Shown here: positions 5,407 to 12,876 of the stretch, one piece after another
How positions within the stretch are numbered: position 1 is the stretch's first letter
How the letters are laid out: the number at the start of each line of letters is the position of its first letter
The notes under the pieces: model-generated
Told to the model about the DNA's origin: nothing
Seen by the model: only the letters and a program-made list of their open reading frames with translations
The model's database searches: none
Translations under genes and position numbers: made by a program
DNA from: JAFGHJ01 sp964631335
GTDB lineage: Bacteria > Hydrothermota > UBA3072
DNA length: 12,876 bases
Assembly: GCA_964631335.1 (NCBI GenBank)
Contig: CAZVXD010000059.1
Location: 1 to 12,876 of the forward strand
Direction: 5' to 3'

Positions 5407-7399
5407 AGAACATATAATTTTTTTGTTTTTACTACTTTTGATTTTTAATTTATTTTATCCTTATAAAGGAAAAACTCAAATTCTGAGGGAAGGAGATATC
5501 GCTTTAAAAGCAATTATCGCTCCTTCGAACTTTAAAATTTTAAAATTTAAAAATGAATTGGATGAAGAAAGAAAACAGGCGGCGTTGAAAGTGCCTCCGG
5601 TTCTTCAAAAAATAAAAGAAAGAGAAGCGGAAGAAATTTTACCTAAATTGGATTCGTTGATTTTATTTTATGCAGATAGTTCGTCTTACAAGCAGCAAAT
5701 ATTAAGAAGAAAGCAGAATATAATAACAATTTTTATAGATATATTTAAGAAAGGAGTTATTCCCAGTGTGGGGAATTTACCTGAAAGTGATAACGATAAG
5801 TTGCTTATAGTAGGTTCCGATACGAGTTTTTTTATCGATCGCTCTTCCGTGCTCAGTTTGGAGCAGGCTAGAGAAGCTCTGGGGGAGGGCCTCGACGATA
5901 TTTTTGGATATCTTTCCGTGGAAGATAATTTTATAGCGGAATTGAAGAAACAAATTGTACCTAATTTGCTTATAGATTTCGCGGACACAGAAAGGATGAG
6001 GGAGGAAGCGAAAAAAGGGGTTTCAGATTCTCTTGGTACGGTCAGGAAAGGAGAAAAAATAGTAGGCGCTCATGAAGTTGTAAGTCAGGAAGAGTACCGT
6101 AAATTATATTCTTTAAGAAAAACGCAGGATGATAAATATTCTTATTCTTTGCTTACTAATATTGCCAGAAATCAATTATATTTCTTTCTTATTTGTTTGT
6201 TTGCACTGCTTTTTATAAGATTTCGGGTTGAGAATGTTTATGCAAAGAGTAAATTCCTATATCTTTTTTTGATTAACATAACAATAATTTTTATTTTATA
6301 TAAATTTTTGCCTAAGCATCTTCTGCCTCTCGCGAGCTTTGTTATGTTTTTTACTCTAGCCGTTAATCTTAATTTCGGGGTGCTTTTAGCGGTTACCGGT
6401 ATTCTGGTTATTTCTCTTTATGAAAATTTTGATATTATGCATTTTATACCTGTTTTTACAGGAAGTCTTGCGGGCGGAATTCTTAGCAGAAATTTTAAAA
6501 ACAGAGAAGAACTTTACCGCACGGGTATGTTTGTGGCTGCAATAACCGCATTTTTGATTCTTGCGGTTGAATTATATAATAGATCCGGCGTAAGAGATAT
6601 TTCTATTGGTTTTATTTATGGCCTTATCAATGGCTTTATGTCGATTCTTATCCTTTTTGGCCTTCTTTACATATTTGAACGTATCTTTCACATAGCCACA
6701 ACTTTTACCTGGATGGAATATTCCGACCTTAATAATCCTTTGATAAAAAGAATGTCGAAGGAAGCGCCGGGAAGTTATCAGCATGTTCTGATGGTGAGTA
6801 CGTTGGCGGAGAGTGCCGGTGAGGCAATAGGAGCGAATTCCCTTCTTGCGAAGATCGGAGGATTGTTTCACGATATAGGGAAGTTGCGGAGGCCCATGTT
6901 TTTTGGAGAGAATTTCAAAGACAAAAACAACCCTCATGATGAATTGCCTCCAAAGCTTTCCGCGATTATTATAAAATCACATATTAAAGATGCTGTTCAA
7001 ATAGCAAAGAAATACAAATTGCCGGAGGAAATTATCTCCATTATAAAACAACATCAGGGTACTTCATTGATAAGACCTTTCTACGAAAAAGCAAAGAAAA
7101 TGTTGGATGACGTCGATGAAAATTATTTTAAATATGACGCGGAAGTGCCGGTAAGTAAAGAAGCAAGCATTCTTATGCTTGCCGATATGGTCGAGGCCAC
7201 AGTCCGTTCGCTGGATAATCCGACTCCCGGGGAAATAAGGAAAACTATAGACGAAAGAATAAAAACCGCTTACAGCACAGGGCAGTTAAGTAAATCAGAA
7301 CTTTCACTGCAGGATCTTGAAATTATAGCTCAGGATTTTGCTCAAAGCCTTGAGGGTTTACATCACCATCGTCCGAAATATCCTTCTCAATCTAAATGA
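5384..7399 (+). CDS. pgpH: PgpH-type c-di-AMP phosphodiesterase (7TMR-HDED/HD)
   Basis: 671 residues. A first membrane helix (about 11-28) leads into an extracytoplasmic 7TMR-HDED domain (about 30-255), then a cluster of about seven membrane helices (262-436), then a cytoplasmic HD domain (about 460-650). Expected HD metal ligands are present: His467 (YQHVLMVS), His496-Asp497 (GLFHDIGK), His533 (KSHIK), His557 (KQHQGT) and Asp601 (LMLADMVEA). This is the architecture of PgpH (YqfF in Bacillus), which hydrolyses c-di-AMP to pApA. Its presence implies c-di-AMP signalling, though no DisA/CdaA-type cyclase is in the window. The start overlaps phoH by 23 bases, suggesting translational coupling. 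The end overlaps ybeY as ATGA. Substrate is inferred from family, not shown directly. Confidence 0.9.
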   Translation: MKRIKINKEHIIFLFLLLLIFNLFYPYKGKTQILREGDIALKAIIAPSNFKILKFKNELDEERKQAALKVPPVLQKIKEREAEEILPKLDSLILFYADSSSYKQQILRRKQNIITIFIDIFKKGVIPSVGNLPESDNDKLLIVGSDTSFFIDRSSVLSLEQAREALGEGLDDIFGYLSVEDNFIAELKKQIVPNLLIDFADTERMREEAKKGVSDSLGTVRKGEKIVGAHEVVSQEEYRKLYSLRKTQDDKYSYSLLTNIARNQLYFFLICLFALLFIRFRVENVYAKSKFLYLFLINITIIFILYKFLPKHLLPLASFVMFFTLAVNLNFGVLLAVTGILVISLYENFDIMHFIPVFTGSLAGGILSRNFKNREELYRTGMFVAAITAFLILAVELYNRSGVRDISIGFIYGLINGFMSILILFGLLYIFERIFHIATTFTWMEYSDLNNPLIKRMSKEAPGSYQHVLMVSTLAESAGEAIGANSLLAKIGGLFHDIGKLRRPMFFGENFKDKNNPHDELPPKLSAIIIKSHIKDAVQIAKKYKLPEEIISIIKQHQGTSLIRPFYEKAKKMLDDVDENYFKYDAEVPVSKEASILMLADMVEATVRSLDNPTPGEIRKTIDERIKTAYSTGQLSKSELSLQDLEIIAQDFAQSLEGLHHHRPKYPSQSK

Positions 7400-7779
7400 G
7401 AATTTCAGTAAATAATATACCCGAGTTCAAAATAGAGATTCTTAGAACGGCTCGAAAAGTTATCAAGAGTGAGAAACTTTCAGGGGATCTTTCCATAACT
7501 TTTATCGATGATAAAGAGATGAAAAGACTGAATAGAAAATATACAAACAGAAGTAGTACGACGGATGTTCTGTCCTTTCATTTTGATGGTGTACCGGAGC
7601 TTATGGGTGATATTTATATTTCCCTGCAGCAGGCCAAAAGGCAAAAAGAAAAGGATCTTCTTTCGGAATTAAAACTTCTTACTGTTCATGGCATATTACA
7701 TTTGGCCGGGTATAATGACAGGACTGAGGATGAGAAAAAAGAGATGAGAGAAAAAGAGAAATACTATTTGGGTGAGTAA
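7396..7779 (+). CDS. ybeY: rRNA maturation endoribonuclease YbeY, third His replaced by Asp
   Basis: 127 residues. Family motifs are LNRKYTNRSSTTDVLSF at about 45-61 (consensus LNxxYRxxxxPTDVLSF), GDIYIS, and the metal-binding region VHGILHLAGYND at 97-108. The canonical zinc site is H-x3-H-x5-H. Here His98 and His102 are present, but the third position is Asp108. I recall Asp variants in Bacteroidetes-type YbeY sequences, so the enzyme is probably still active with a His2-Asp site. YbeY processes 16S rRNA 3' ends and takes part in ribosome quality control, working with PhoH/YbeZ. The gene overlaps pgpH by ATGA and touches the next gene as TAATG, so the operon is translationally coupled. Confidence 0.92.
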   Translation: MRISVNNIPEFKIEILRTARKVIKSEKLSGDLSITFIDDKEMKRLNRKYTNRSSTTDVLSFHFDGVPELMGDIYISLQQAKRQKEKDLLSELKLLTVHGILHLAGYNDRTEDEKKEMREKEKYYLGE

Positions 7780-8912
7780 TGGGTTATTTCATTTTATTTC
7801 TTTTGTTGATATGCTCTTTTATTTACTCTTCATCTGAAACAGCTCTTTTCGCGTTGCCGGGTTATAGAAGAAAAGACAATCCGCTGATCTATAAGCTTAT
7901 GCGGAATCCGAAACTTGTGCTGGTGAGTACCGTTATAGGCAACATAGGTGTTAACGTCGCGTTTGCTGCTGTCGGAGAAGATGTTCTTAAAAGCTGGTTT
8001 AACTTATTTGTTTCTTCTGTTATTTTGACAGTTCTTCTTGTGGCTTTCGGAGAATATACTCCCAAAAGGGTTGCTCTGACAAAAAGCAAAAGGCTGGCGG
8101 TGCTCTTTGCTCCGGTAGTAATAATAACAGAATATTTGCTGTATCCTGTTTTATTGTTATTTAAACCCCTTACAAAAATAAAATTTTACAGGAAAAAATT
8201 TACAGCAGGAGATTTAAGACAGGTTTTAATAAAAGGCAAAAAAGAGGGGGTTCTTACCGATAGGGAATTCAGTATAATGACCAAGTTGTCGAGGCTTAAT
8301 GAAATCAAAGTAAAAGAAATTATGCTGCCCAGAACTGAAACTCCTTTTGTCGAAGAAGAAGAAACTGTGGAAAAGGCATTGAAAAAAGTTGGCAGGACGC
8401 GGAAGCGGATACCTATATTTTCAGAAACAAGAGATAAGATTATTGGAATCCTCGAACTTAAAAAGCTCTATGGCAAAAAGGGAAAAGTTAAGAATTTTAT
8501 ATCGCTTCCGGTATTTGTATCCGAAAATCTTTCGCTTGTACAGCTTATAAAAATCTTTAAAAATTCAAAGCATAAATTGGTTGTGGTAGCTGATGAGTAC
8601 GGAGGGACTTCCGGAGTTATAGATATTGAAGATGTTGAAAGGGAATTGATCTGGGAAGACAAGGGCACGGTCGCGCATAAAGTTGGTGATAATGAATGGA
8701 CTTTACCGGGGTCGGCGGACATAGAGGAAATTCAACGTTTCATACCAATACCTCTTTCCAATGATTATAGGACTATTTCCGGTTTCATTTATACTATTTT
8801 AGAAAGAATTCCCAAGGAGGGGGAGGTTTTTTCTTACAAGGATTACGAGATCACCATAATGGATATATTCGACAATCATGTAAGAGAAGTAAATATAAAG
8901 AAGAAGAAATGA
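7779..8912 (+). CDS. CNNM/CorC-type transporter, HlyC/CorC family, copy 1
   Basis: 377 residues. The DUF21/CNNM membrane domain (about 1-135) has four hydrophobic stretches and the hallmark SSSETALFAL in TM1 and GEYTPK at 91-96, with the conserved Pro95 intact. A CBS pair follows (about 180-290; IMLPRTETPFV, VVVADEYGGTSGVIDIEDV), then a CorC_HlyC domain (about 295-375; PGSADIEEI, TISGFIYTILERIPKEGE). Family members (CorC, YhdP/MpfA, eukaryotic CNNM) export or exchange Mg2+ or are needed for Mg2+ resistance. CorC (YbeX) also lies beside ybeY in proteobacteria. It starts at TAATG on the ybeY stop and has only a weak RBS, so it probably depends on coupling. It is a paralogue of the next gene. 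Confidence 0.9.
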   Translation: MGYFILFLLLICSFIYSSSETALFALPGYRRKDNPLIYKLMRNPKLVLVSTVIGNIGVNVAFAAVGEDVLKSWFNLFVSSVILTVLLVAFGEYTPKRVALTKSKRLAVLFAPVVIITEYLLYPVLLLFKPLTKIKFYRKKFTAGDLRQVLIKGKKEGVLTDREFSIMTKLSRLNEIKVKEIMLPRTETPFVEEEETVEKALKKVGRTRKRIPIFSETRDKIIGILELKKLYGKKGKVKNFISLPVFVSENLSLVQLIKIFKNSKHKLVVVADEYGGTSGVIDIEDVERELIWEDKGTVAHKVGDNEWTLPGSADIEEIQRFIPIPLSNDYRTISGFIYTILERIPKEGEVFSYKDYEITIMDIFDNHVREVNIKKKK

Positions 8913-10057
8913 TTTTAATAATTTTATTCCTGATTTTCCTATTCCTTGTATATTTCGAATTAGCCGAAATATCTATTGTGGCATCGGACGAAGCAAGATT
9001 GGAGCAATTAGCCGTTAAAAAAGGAGGCAGATATCGTACCGCAACAAATATCCGGAAGCGGTCAGATATACTTTTTTCCACTGTTCTTGCGGGGATAAAT
9101 CTTTCCACAGTTCTTTTTACTATTTTGCTAAAGAAGGAAATGGGTTTTATGTGGGGTTTTATATTGTCGACTTTATTTATCTCCGTTATAGGGGAAATAG
9201 TGGTTAAATCTCTTGCCGTAGATAATCCCGAAGCGGTCGCAGCAGTTGTGGCTCCGCCCCTCATTGTTTTCCACTGGTTGCTTTATCCTCTGATATTCAT
9301 AATAAAAATACTTGGCGACGGAGTGTTGAGGATTTTTGGTTTTAAAAGCGGAGAAAATGAAAAAATAACAAAGAGTGAAATGAGGATAGCCACAAGAGAG
9401 GCAAGGACTGCCGGTGGAATAGAACCTGAACAATCCAATGCCATGGATGCTATTTCAAGATTATCCCAAACAGATGTAAGAGATATTATGGTTCCCAGGA
9501 TGGATATTAAGGCTATTGATTATGAAGTAAATAAATCGGAAAATGATAAAATCCTGAGAGAAGCAGATGTCTCAAGACTGCCGGTATATGTTGATGATAT
9601 AGATAATATAATAGGGGTTTTATTTAAAGAGGATGTTATCGGTAGGTTTGAAGATTGGAAAATAGAGGATAAATTGAGACCCATCAAGTTTATTAGCGGA
9701 GATAGGACCCTGGATGAAGTTCTCCCCGAATTGCTTCAGGACAAGATAGGTTGCGCCATAGTTATCGATGAATATGGGGGCACCGAAGGGTTTGTTTCCA
9801 CTGATGATGTGCTTTTCAGTATTTTTGAAACCAATATAGGGACTGAAGAGGGGGTTTTTATAGTAAATGGTAGTATGAGGCCGGAAAGACTGGGAATAAA
9901 TACTGAAGAAGACACTCTCGCGGGATTTATCGTCAGAGAATTAGAGGAAATACCAAAGGAAGGTCAAAAAATCAAAACCGGAGATATAGAAATAACGGTT
10001 TTAGATGCGGACGAAAGAAGGGTCAAAAAGATATTGATAAAGAGAGAGAAAAAATGA
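8909..10057 (+). CDS. CNNM/CorC-type transporter, HlyC/CorC family, copy 2
   Basis: 382 residues. It has the same layout as copy 1: a DUF21/CNNM membrane domain (1-140), a CBS pair (about 190-305; IMVPRMDIKAI, IVIDEYGGTEGFVSTDDV) and a CorC_HlyC domain (about 312-380; LAGFIVRELEEIPKEGQ). TM1 has the alternative family form FELAEISIVAS. The usual GExxPK motif reads GEIVVK at 95-100, with Val99 where the family has Pro. That residue lies in the part of the membrane domain that shapes the ion site in CorC/CNNM structures, so substrate or activity may differ from copy 1. The ATGA overlap with copy 1 suggests coupling and possibly a heterodimer, since the family works as dimers; that is inference. 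The stop is 17 bases from the end of the convergent HD-GYP gene, with no hairpin between. Confidence 0.88.
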   Translation: MILIILFLIFLFLVYFELAEISIVASDEARLEQLAVKKGGRYRTATNIRKRSDILFSTVLAGINLSTVLFTILLKKEMGFMWGFILSTLFISVIGEIVVKSLAVDNPEAVAAVVAPPLIVFHWLLYPLIFIIKILGDGVLRIFGFKSGENEKITKSEMRIATREARTAGGIEPEQSNAMDAISRLSQTDVRDIMVPRMDIKAIDYEVNKSENDKILREADVSRLPVYVDDIDNIIGVLFKEDVIGRFEDWKIEDKLRPIKFISGDRTLDEVLPELLQDKIGCAIVIDEYGGTEGFVSTDDVLFSIFETNIGTEEGVFIVNGSMRPERLGINTEEDTLAGFIVRELEEIPKEGQKIKTGDIEITVLDADERRVKKILIKREKK

Positions 10058-10074
10058 TTGTAAATTTTATCTGT

Positions 10075-11544
10075 TTAAAATTCTTTCCTTTCCAATAATT
10101 CTTCCTCGAATAAGCTTATCTTTCTGAATTCGAATCCCTTTTCAAAAAGACCGACACAAATATCTACAATTTCCGGATCGAAAAGATTCCCTTTATGTTT
10201 GATTATTTCGTTTAAGGTTACTTCGGTACTAAAGGCATTTCTGTAAGGCCTTCGTGAACTCATCGCTTCCACCACATCCGCCACTGCCAGAATTTTAGAT
10301 TCCAACATGATGTCTTTTCCCGTAATCCCCAGAGGATAGCCCGATCCGTTTATCCGCTCATGATGTTGAAAAACGATTCTTGCTACAGGTCCGGGGAAGT
10401 CTACGGATTTTAGAATATCATAGCCTGCCTGGGCGTGATTTCGAACCATGGCCATTTCGTATCCGCTTAAACCCAGAGGCTTGTTCAGTATTTCCGCCGG
10501 AATGTGAATTTTTCCTATATCATGAAGAGCGCTGGCTATTTTCAATATTTTTAGTTGGTCGTGGGGCAGAGCTTTCTCTTTGCCTATAGCAATCGCGAGT
10601 TGAGCGACTCTTATCTGGTGTCCGGCAGTGAAAGGATCTCTTTTCCCTATAGTTTCTGAAAGAGCCGATACCGTTCCTGCCAGAAATTCTGTTAATTTTC
10701 GAAAGCTGTTTTTAAGTTTTATTTCAAAGTTTTTTCTTGTCCTGATATCATCACATAAAGCAAACACACCAATAATCTTCCCGTCTTCTATAATAGGTCC
10801 TCCGCTTACGTGTACATCTATTGGGCTGCCGTCGTTGCCCGCCATTACTGTATCGAATTTTAATATTCCTCCCTCTAACAATTGTTGCGCAAAAGAAGAG
10901 TCTTCTTCCTTTAAATATTTAGGAACGATAAAATCTTGAATATTTTTCCCTTTTACTTCTATAGAAGAATATTTAAATAGCTCGTGGAAACTTTTGTTAA
11001 TCTGGACAACTCTGTCTTCATTGTCCAGCAAAGCAATTGCTGATGGAGAGTTATCGAACAGAGATTTAAAGTAGTTTTTCTGGATTTTTAATTCGCGTTC
11101 AGCTTTCTTTTTGTCTGTGACGTCAATCGCCGAAGCGATAACCGCAGGTGCCCCTTTAAAATCGTCTACATGTTTGCTGGCACAGGCAAGCCAGTGTTCT
11201 TCATCGTTTTTTGTTATAATTTTGATTTCATAGTAAGCGGGGACCCTCTCACCGTTAAGGTGTTTAAACCCCCGGGCTTTAACTATGTCTTGAAAATCTG
11301 GATGAATTATATCCCAGAAGTTCATACAGTATAGTTCTTTTTTTGTGTAGCCGGAAAAGAGGGCGGCTGTTTTATTTACGTAAATAAATCTTTCTCTATG
11401 CGCGAAAATCATTAGAGGGGCGTCTTCTGCCATTATTTCATATTTGTTCGCGTCTATTTTGCTCTGAGTGTCATATTGAGAGAGTTTGTCTCGTAAAACT
11501 CTTAATTCCTGAATCAGGTTCTCTTTTCCTTTACCCTCATCCAA
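10075..11544 (-). CDS. PAS-PAS-HD-GYP signalling protein, probable c-di-GMP phosphodiesterase
   Basis: 489 residues. An N-terminal short coiled segment is followed by PAS 1 (about 33-145, ending DVTDKKKAER), PAS 2 (about 156-272) and an HD-GYP domain (about 285-465). HD-GYP signatures are KRDPFTAGHQIRVA (His309), ALHDIGK (His341-Asp342), RNH (His370), QHHERINGSGYP (His394-His395; GYP at 402-404) and VADVVEAM (Asp423). HD-GYP proteins hydrolyse c-di-GMP. There is no transmembrane segment, so it is a cytoplasmic sensor, with a ligand for the PAS domains that cannot be predicted. The start is TTG at 11544: AGAGGGGGG lies seven bases upstream, the nearby ATG is out of frame, and the next in-frame Met is about residue 38 at the PAS edge. 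In the GYP motif, DGSGYP is NGSGYP, seen in a known subfamily as I recall. Confidence 0.92.
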   Translation of the reverse strand: MDEGKGKENLIQELRVLRDKLSQYDTQSKIDANKYEIMAEDAPLMIFAHRERFIYVNKTAALFSGYTKKELYCMNFWDIIHPDFQDIVKARGFKHLNGERVPAYYEIKIITKNDEEHWLACASKHVDDFKGAPAVIASAIDVTDKKKAERELKIQKNYFKSLFDNSPSAIALLDNEDRVVQINKSFHELFKYSSIEVKGKNIQDFIVPKYLKEEDSSFAQQLLEGGILKFDTVMAGNDGSPIDVHVSGGPIIEDGKIIGVFALCDDIRTRKNFEIKLKNSFRKLTEFLAGTVSALSETIGKRDPFTAGHQIRVAQLAIAIGKEKALPHDQLKILKIASALHDIGKIHIPAEILNKPLGLSGYEMAMVRNHAQAGYDILKSVDFPGPVARIVFQHHERINGSGYPLGITGKDIMLESKILAVADVVEAMSSRRPYRNAFSTEVTLNEIIKHKGNLFDPEIVDICVGLFEKGFEFRKISLFEEELLERKEF

Positions 11545-11594
11545 TGAATTACCCCCCTCTTAATTTAAGGTTGTATATAGGATTTCTATAATTC

Positions 11595-11622
11595 ATTATA
11601 AGGGTTTTAATCTTAATGTCAA
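11595..11622 (-). promoter_or_regulatory. Consensus promoter of the HD-GYP gene
   Basis: On the minus strand, TTGACA (11622-11617), a 16-base spacer and TATAAT (11600-11595), a full match to both boxes. An AT-rich perfect palindrome (11627-11646, AATTTTTT/AAAAAATT around GCGT) lies four bases upstream of the -35 box. The leader is about 45 bases. Confidence 0.78.
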
Positions 11623-11626
11623 GGCC

Positions 11627-11646
11627 AATTTTTTGCGTAAAAAATT
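11627..11646. repeat. AT-rich perfect inverted repeat
   Basis: An 8-bp stem, AATTTTTT with AAAAAATT, around a GCGT loop. It lies between the DUF3078-like gene and the promoter of the HD-GYP gene. It might act as a weak terminator of the former, or as an AT-rich upstream element for the latter. The sequence does not decide between these. Confidence 0.45.
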
Positions 11647-11703
11647 ATTGACAGAGGTTTTCGGTTATCGATGCTTGTATAAAATTGAGATAGTGTTTTA
11701 AAT

Positions 11704-12597
11704 TCAGTGAGAGCTGAGGAATTTATACGTCAAGCCCAAGCCCATGGTTTGCCTGTATCTGGGTCTTTCCCCGATTTCTCTATCGTATAAAAACTGAACA
11801 TACAAATCCAGACTGAGATATTTTGTGATGCCCGCCGTCAATGTGTTTTCCCAATTTATATCCGGGTACCTCCAGTAATTTTCATCGCCTTCCTCTCTGT
11901 TCTTATTCTTAAATAAAGCTTCGAATACCGAAAATTTGCTTTTATAAGAAAACTTCTCGTCGAAAGTCCTTATCGTTAAATCGGCGACGAATTCCAATCC
12001 TCCTTCGTTGGTTATGTCCGTGTTTTTCGCACCGGTTTCCTCTTCTATGATTTTTCTGTCTATTGTTTGTTTTAATGCTGTTCCGGTTCTGATGATCAAT
12101 TCTTTTCTTTCGGACTTAAATACAACTCTCGCTACGCCAAAACTTTCTGTAATATTTATAGGGTTAAAGTATCTTGCATTATTGGTATCTCTGTTATCGT
12201 AAAATTGGCTCTCCACGCGCGTAGCAATTACAGGATCTAAAACCCAGTCCAGAGTGAATCGCAAAATTGATTCTAAATCTATTTTGTCGGCGGCTTCCAG
12301 AGGAGAAGACCACGTCCGCGAATTTATATCCTGGTTATAGGTTTGCCCGAATATTAATTCCAGGGTGTTTTTGTTATTTATTTTCGGATTTATTTGCTTC
12401 TCCGCCATAGAATTGCTGATTAATTTCCAAGAAATCGTTCCAACCTCCCCTCCTACCCAGTTATTGCTGTACGTGCTTCCGTTTAAAATGAAACCGGCGT
12501 CTGCGGAGTAAACCCATGGATCTGCACTGAGGGTTAAAGAAATTATAAAAAAAACTGTTAAAGAAATAGCAACACAGATACTTTTCTCTTTTTTCAT
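11704..12597 (-). CDS. DUF3078-like outer-membrane protein
   Basis: 297 residues. The signal peptide is about residues 1-25 (basic MKKEK, a long hydrophobic core, cleavage near LSA-DPW). The mature protein resembles DUF3078-type outer-membrane barrels: SADAGFILNGSTYSNNWVGG near the N-terminus (the family begins with a strand ending in a N-W-x-x-G-G turn), then alternating beta strands (NTLELIFGQTY, SILRFTLDWVL, PVIATRVESQFY, GLEFVADLTIR, WENTLTAGITKYLSLDLYVQFLYD) and a closing RQTMGLGLTYKF. It ends in a few polar residues rather than the usual aromatic. The family is common in Bacteroidetes and other FCB-like lineages, with unknown function. GAGG-type RBS (AGGAGGGG) is just upstream of the ATG at 12597. 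It is a single-gene unit; an AT-rich palindrome lies after the stop. Confidence 0.75.
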   Translation of the reverse strand: MKKEKSICVAISLTVFFIISLTLSADPWVYSADAGFILNGSTYSNNWVGGEVGTISWKLISNSMAEKQINPKINNKNTLELIFGQTYNQDINSRTWSSPLEAADKIDLESILRFTLDWVLDPVIATRVESQFYDNRDTNNARYFNPINITESFGVARVVFKSERKELIIRTGTALKQTIDRKIIEEETGAKNTDITNEGGLEFVADLTIRTFDEKFSYKSKFSVFEALFKNKNREEGDENYWRYPDINWENTLTAGITKYLSLDLYVQFLYDREIGERPRYRQTMGLGLTYKFLSSH

Positions 12598-12646
12598 TGA
12601 ACCCCTCCTGAGTTTTTTTGTTTTTTAAGTGAAGGTATTTTCTTAT

Positions 12647-12675
12647 ATATTAGGGGTTTGACTATTGTATGTCAA
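12647..12675 (-). promoter_or_regulatory. Promoter of the DUF3078-like gene, with inverted repeat
   Basis: On the minus strand, TTGACA (12675-12670), a 17-base spacer and TAATAT (12652-12647). The -35 box is one arm of an inverted repeat TTGAC-N8-GTCAA (12658-12675) that extends into the spacer. That placement could be a repressor operator, but the arms are only five bases. The RBS AGGAGG is at 12609-12604. Confidence 0.6.
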
Positions 12676-12795
12676 GCCGAAAAAACTTTTTACGGATAAC
12701 CAAATATCCGATATTACAAATTCATATGCTGACCCCCTCATTTTTTTAATAATTCCTCTGATTTGACAAATATTCGAGCATAATTTTTCCGCGCG

Positions 12796-12801
12796 TATAA
12801 T
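12796..12801 (+). promoter_or_regulatory. Possible -10 box (TATAAT) of an edge gene
   Basis: A perfect TATAAT lies at 12796-12801 on the plus strand. A perfect TTGACA is upstream at 12763-12768, but the 27-base spacing is too long for a standard pair, and a correctly spaced -35 is weak. The assignment is tentative. Confidence 0.3.
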
Positions 12802-12859
12802 TCATTATGTGTTTTTCAATAACTTCTTTTATGCGTAATAAGATGAAAATTTTGGAGGA

Positions 12860-12876
12860 ATGAAGCAAGCTCATAC
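12860..12876 (+). CDS. Possible start of a gene cut by the right edge
   Basis: An ATG at 12860 opens a frame (MKQAH) to the window end. GGAGG lies at 12854-12858, only one base before the ATG, which is closer than a normal Shine-Dalgarno. The true start may be elsewhere. Too little sequence is present to say what it encodes. Confidence 0.25.

Noticed and set aside
7779..10057. The two CNNM/CorC genes as hemolysins
   Set aside because: The HlyC label is historical; the DUF21-CBS-CorC_HlyC layout is that of Mg2+-linked membrane transporters.
11648..11685. Plus-strand TTGACA with TATAAA as a promoter antisense to the DUF3078-like gene
   Set aside because: The 24-base spacing is too long for a normal promoter and no gene follows on that strand.

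Overview
The window is AT-rich DNA from a bacterium with a Gram-negative envelope: it encodes Lpp-type lipoproteins, a DUF3078-like outer-membrane protein and periplasmic LysM proteins. Almost every transcription unit is preceded by a perfect TTGACA -35 box, which argues against the atypical Bacteroidetes sigma consensus. YbeY carries Asp in place of the third metal-binding His, a variant I associate from memory with Bacteroidetes-type (FCB) YbeY proteins. My best guess is an uncultured or deep-branching lineage near the FCB group, but this is inference and no marker here fixes the phylum.

Layout. The left edge (3-206) holds the end of a surface protein with a PKD-like domain. A repeat-rich non-coding stretch follows (207-588), with degenerate ~51-53 bp units and a probable terminator. 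Next come two single genes that both seem to be leaderless: an odd lipoprotein with two copies of the DAITGAT flavin-attachment-type motif ahead of a beta-barrel-like part (625-1431), and a DUF421/YetF-type membrane protein (1584-2063). Then come a DRE-TIM aldolase-like enzyme (2258-3214), a tRNA-Glu (3299-3371), and a two-gene unit of coiled-coil LysM proteins (3471-4405) closed by a strong hairpin terminator.

The main operon (4480-10057) is phoH, pgpH (c-di-AMP phosphodiesterase), ybeY (rRNA maturation RNase) and two tandem CNNM/CorC-type transporters. Junctions overlap or nearly overlap. The order combines the Firmicute phoH-pgpH-ybeY and the proteobacterial phoH(ybeZ)-ybeY-corC(ybeX) arrangements. 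Convergent to it, on the minus strand, lie a PAS-PAS-HD-GYP protein (probable c-di-GMP phosphodiesterase) and a DUF3078-like outer-membrane protein, each with its own consensus promoter. A possible plus-strand gene begins at the right edge.

Most of the window is core housekeeping and envelope biology. The strongest candidate for something undescribed is the 625-1431 lipoprotein. Its two flavinylation-like motifs differ only at synonymous third positions and sit outside any recognisable FMN-binding domain, next to an apparent outer-membrane barrel. There is no CRISPR array, IS element, phage gene or recognisable defence system.
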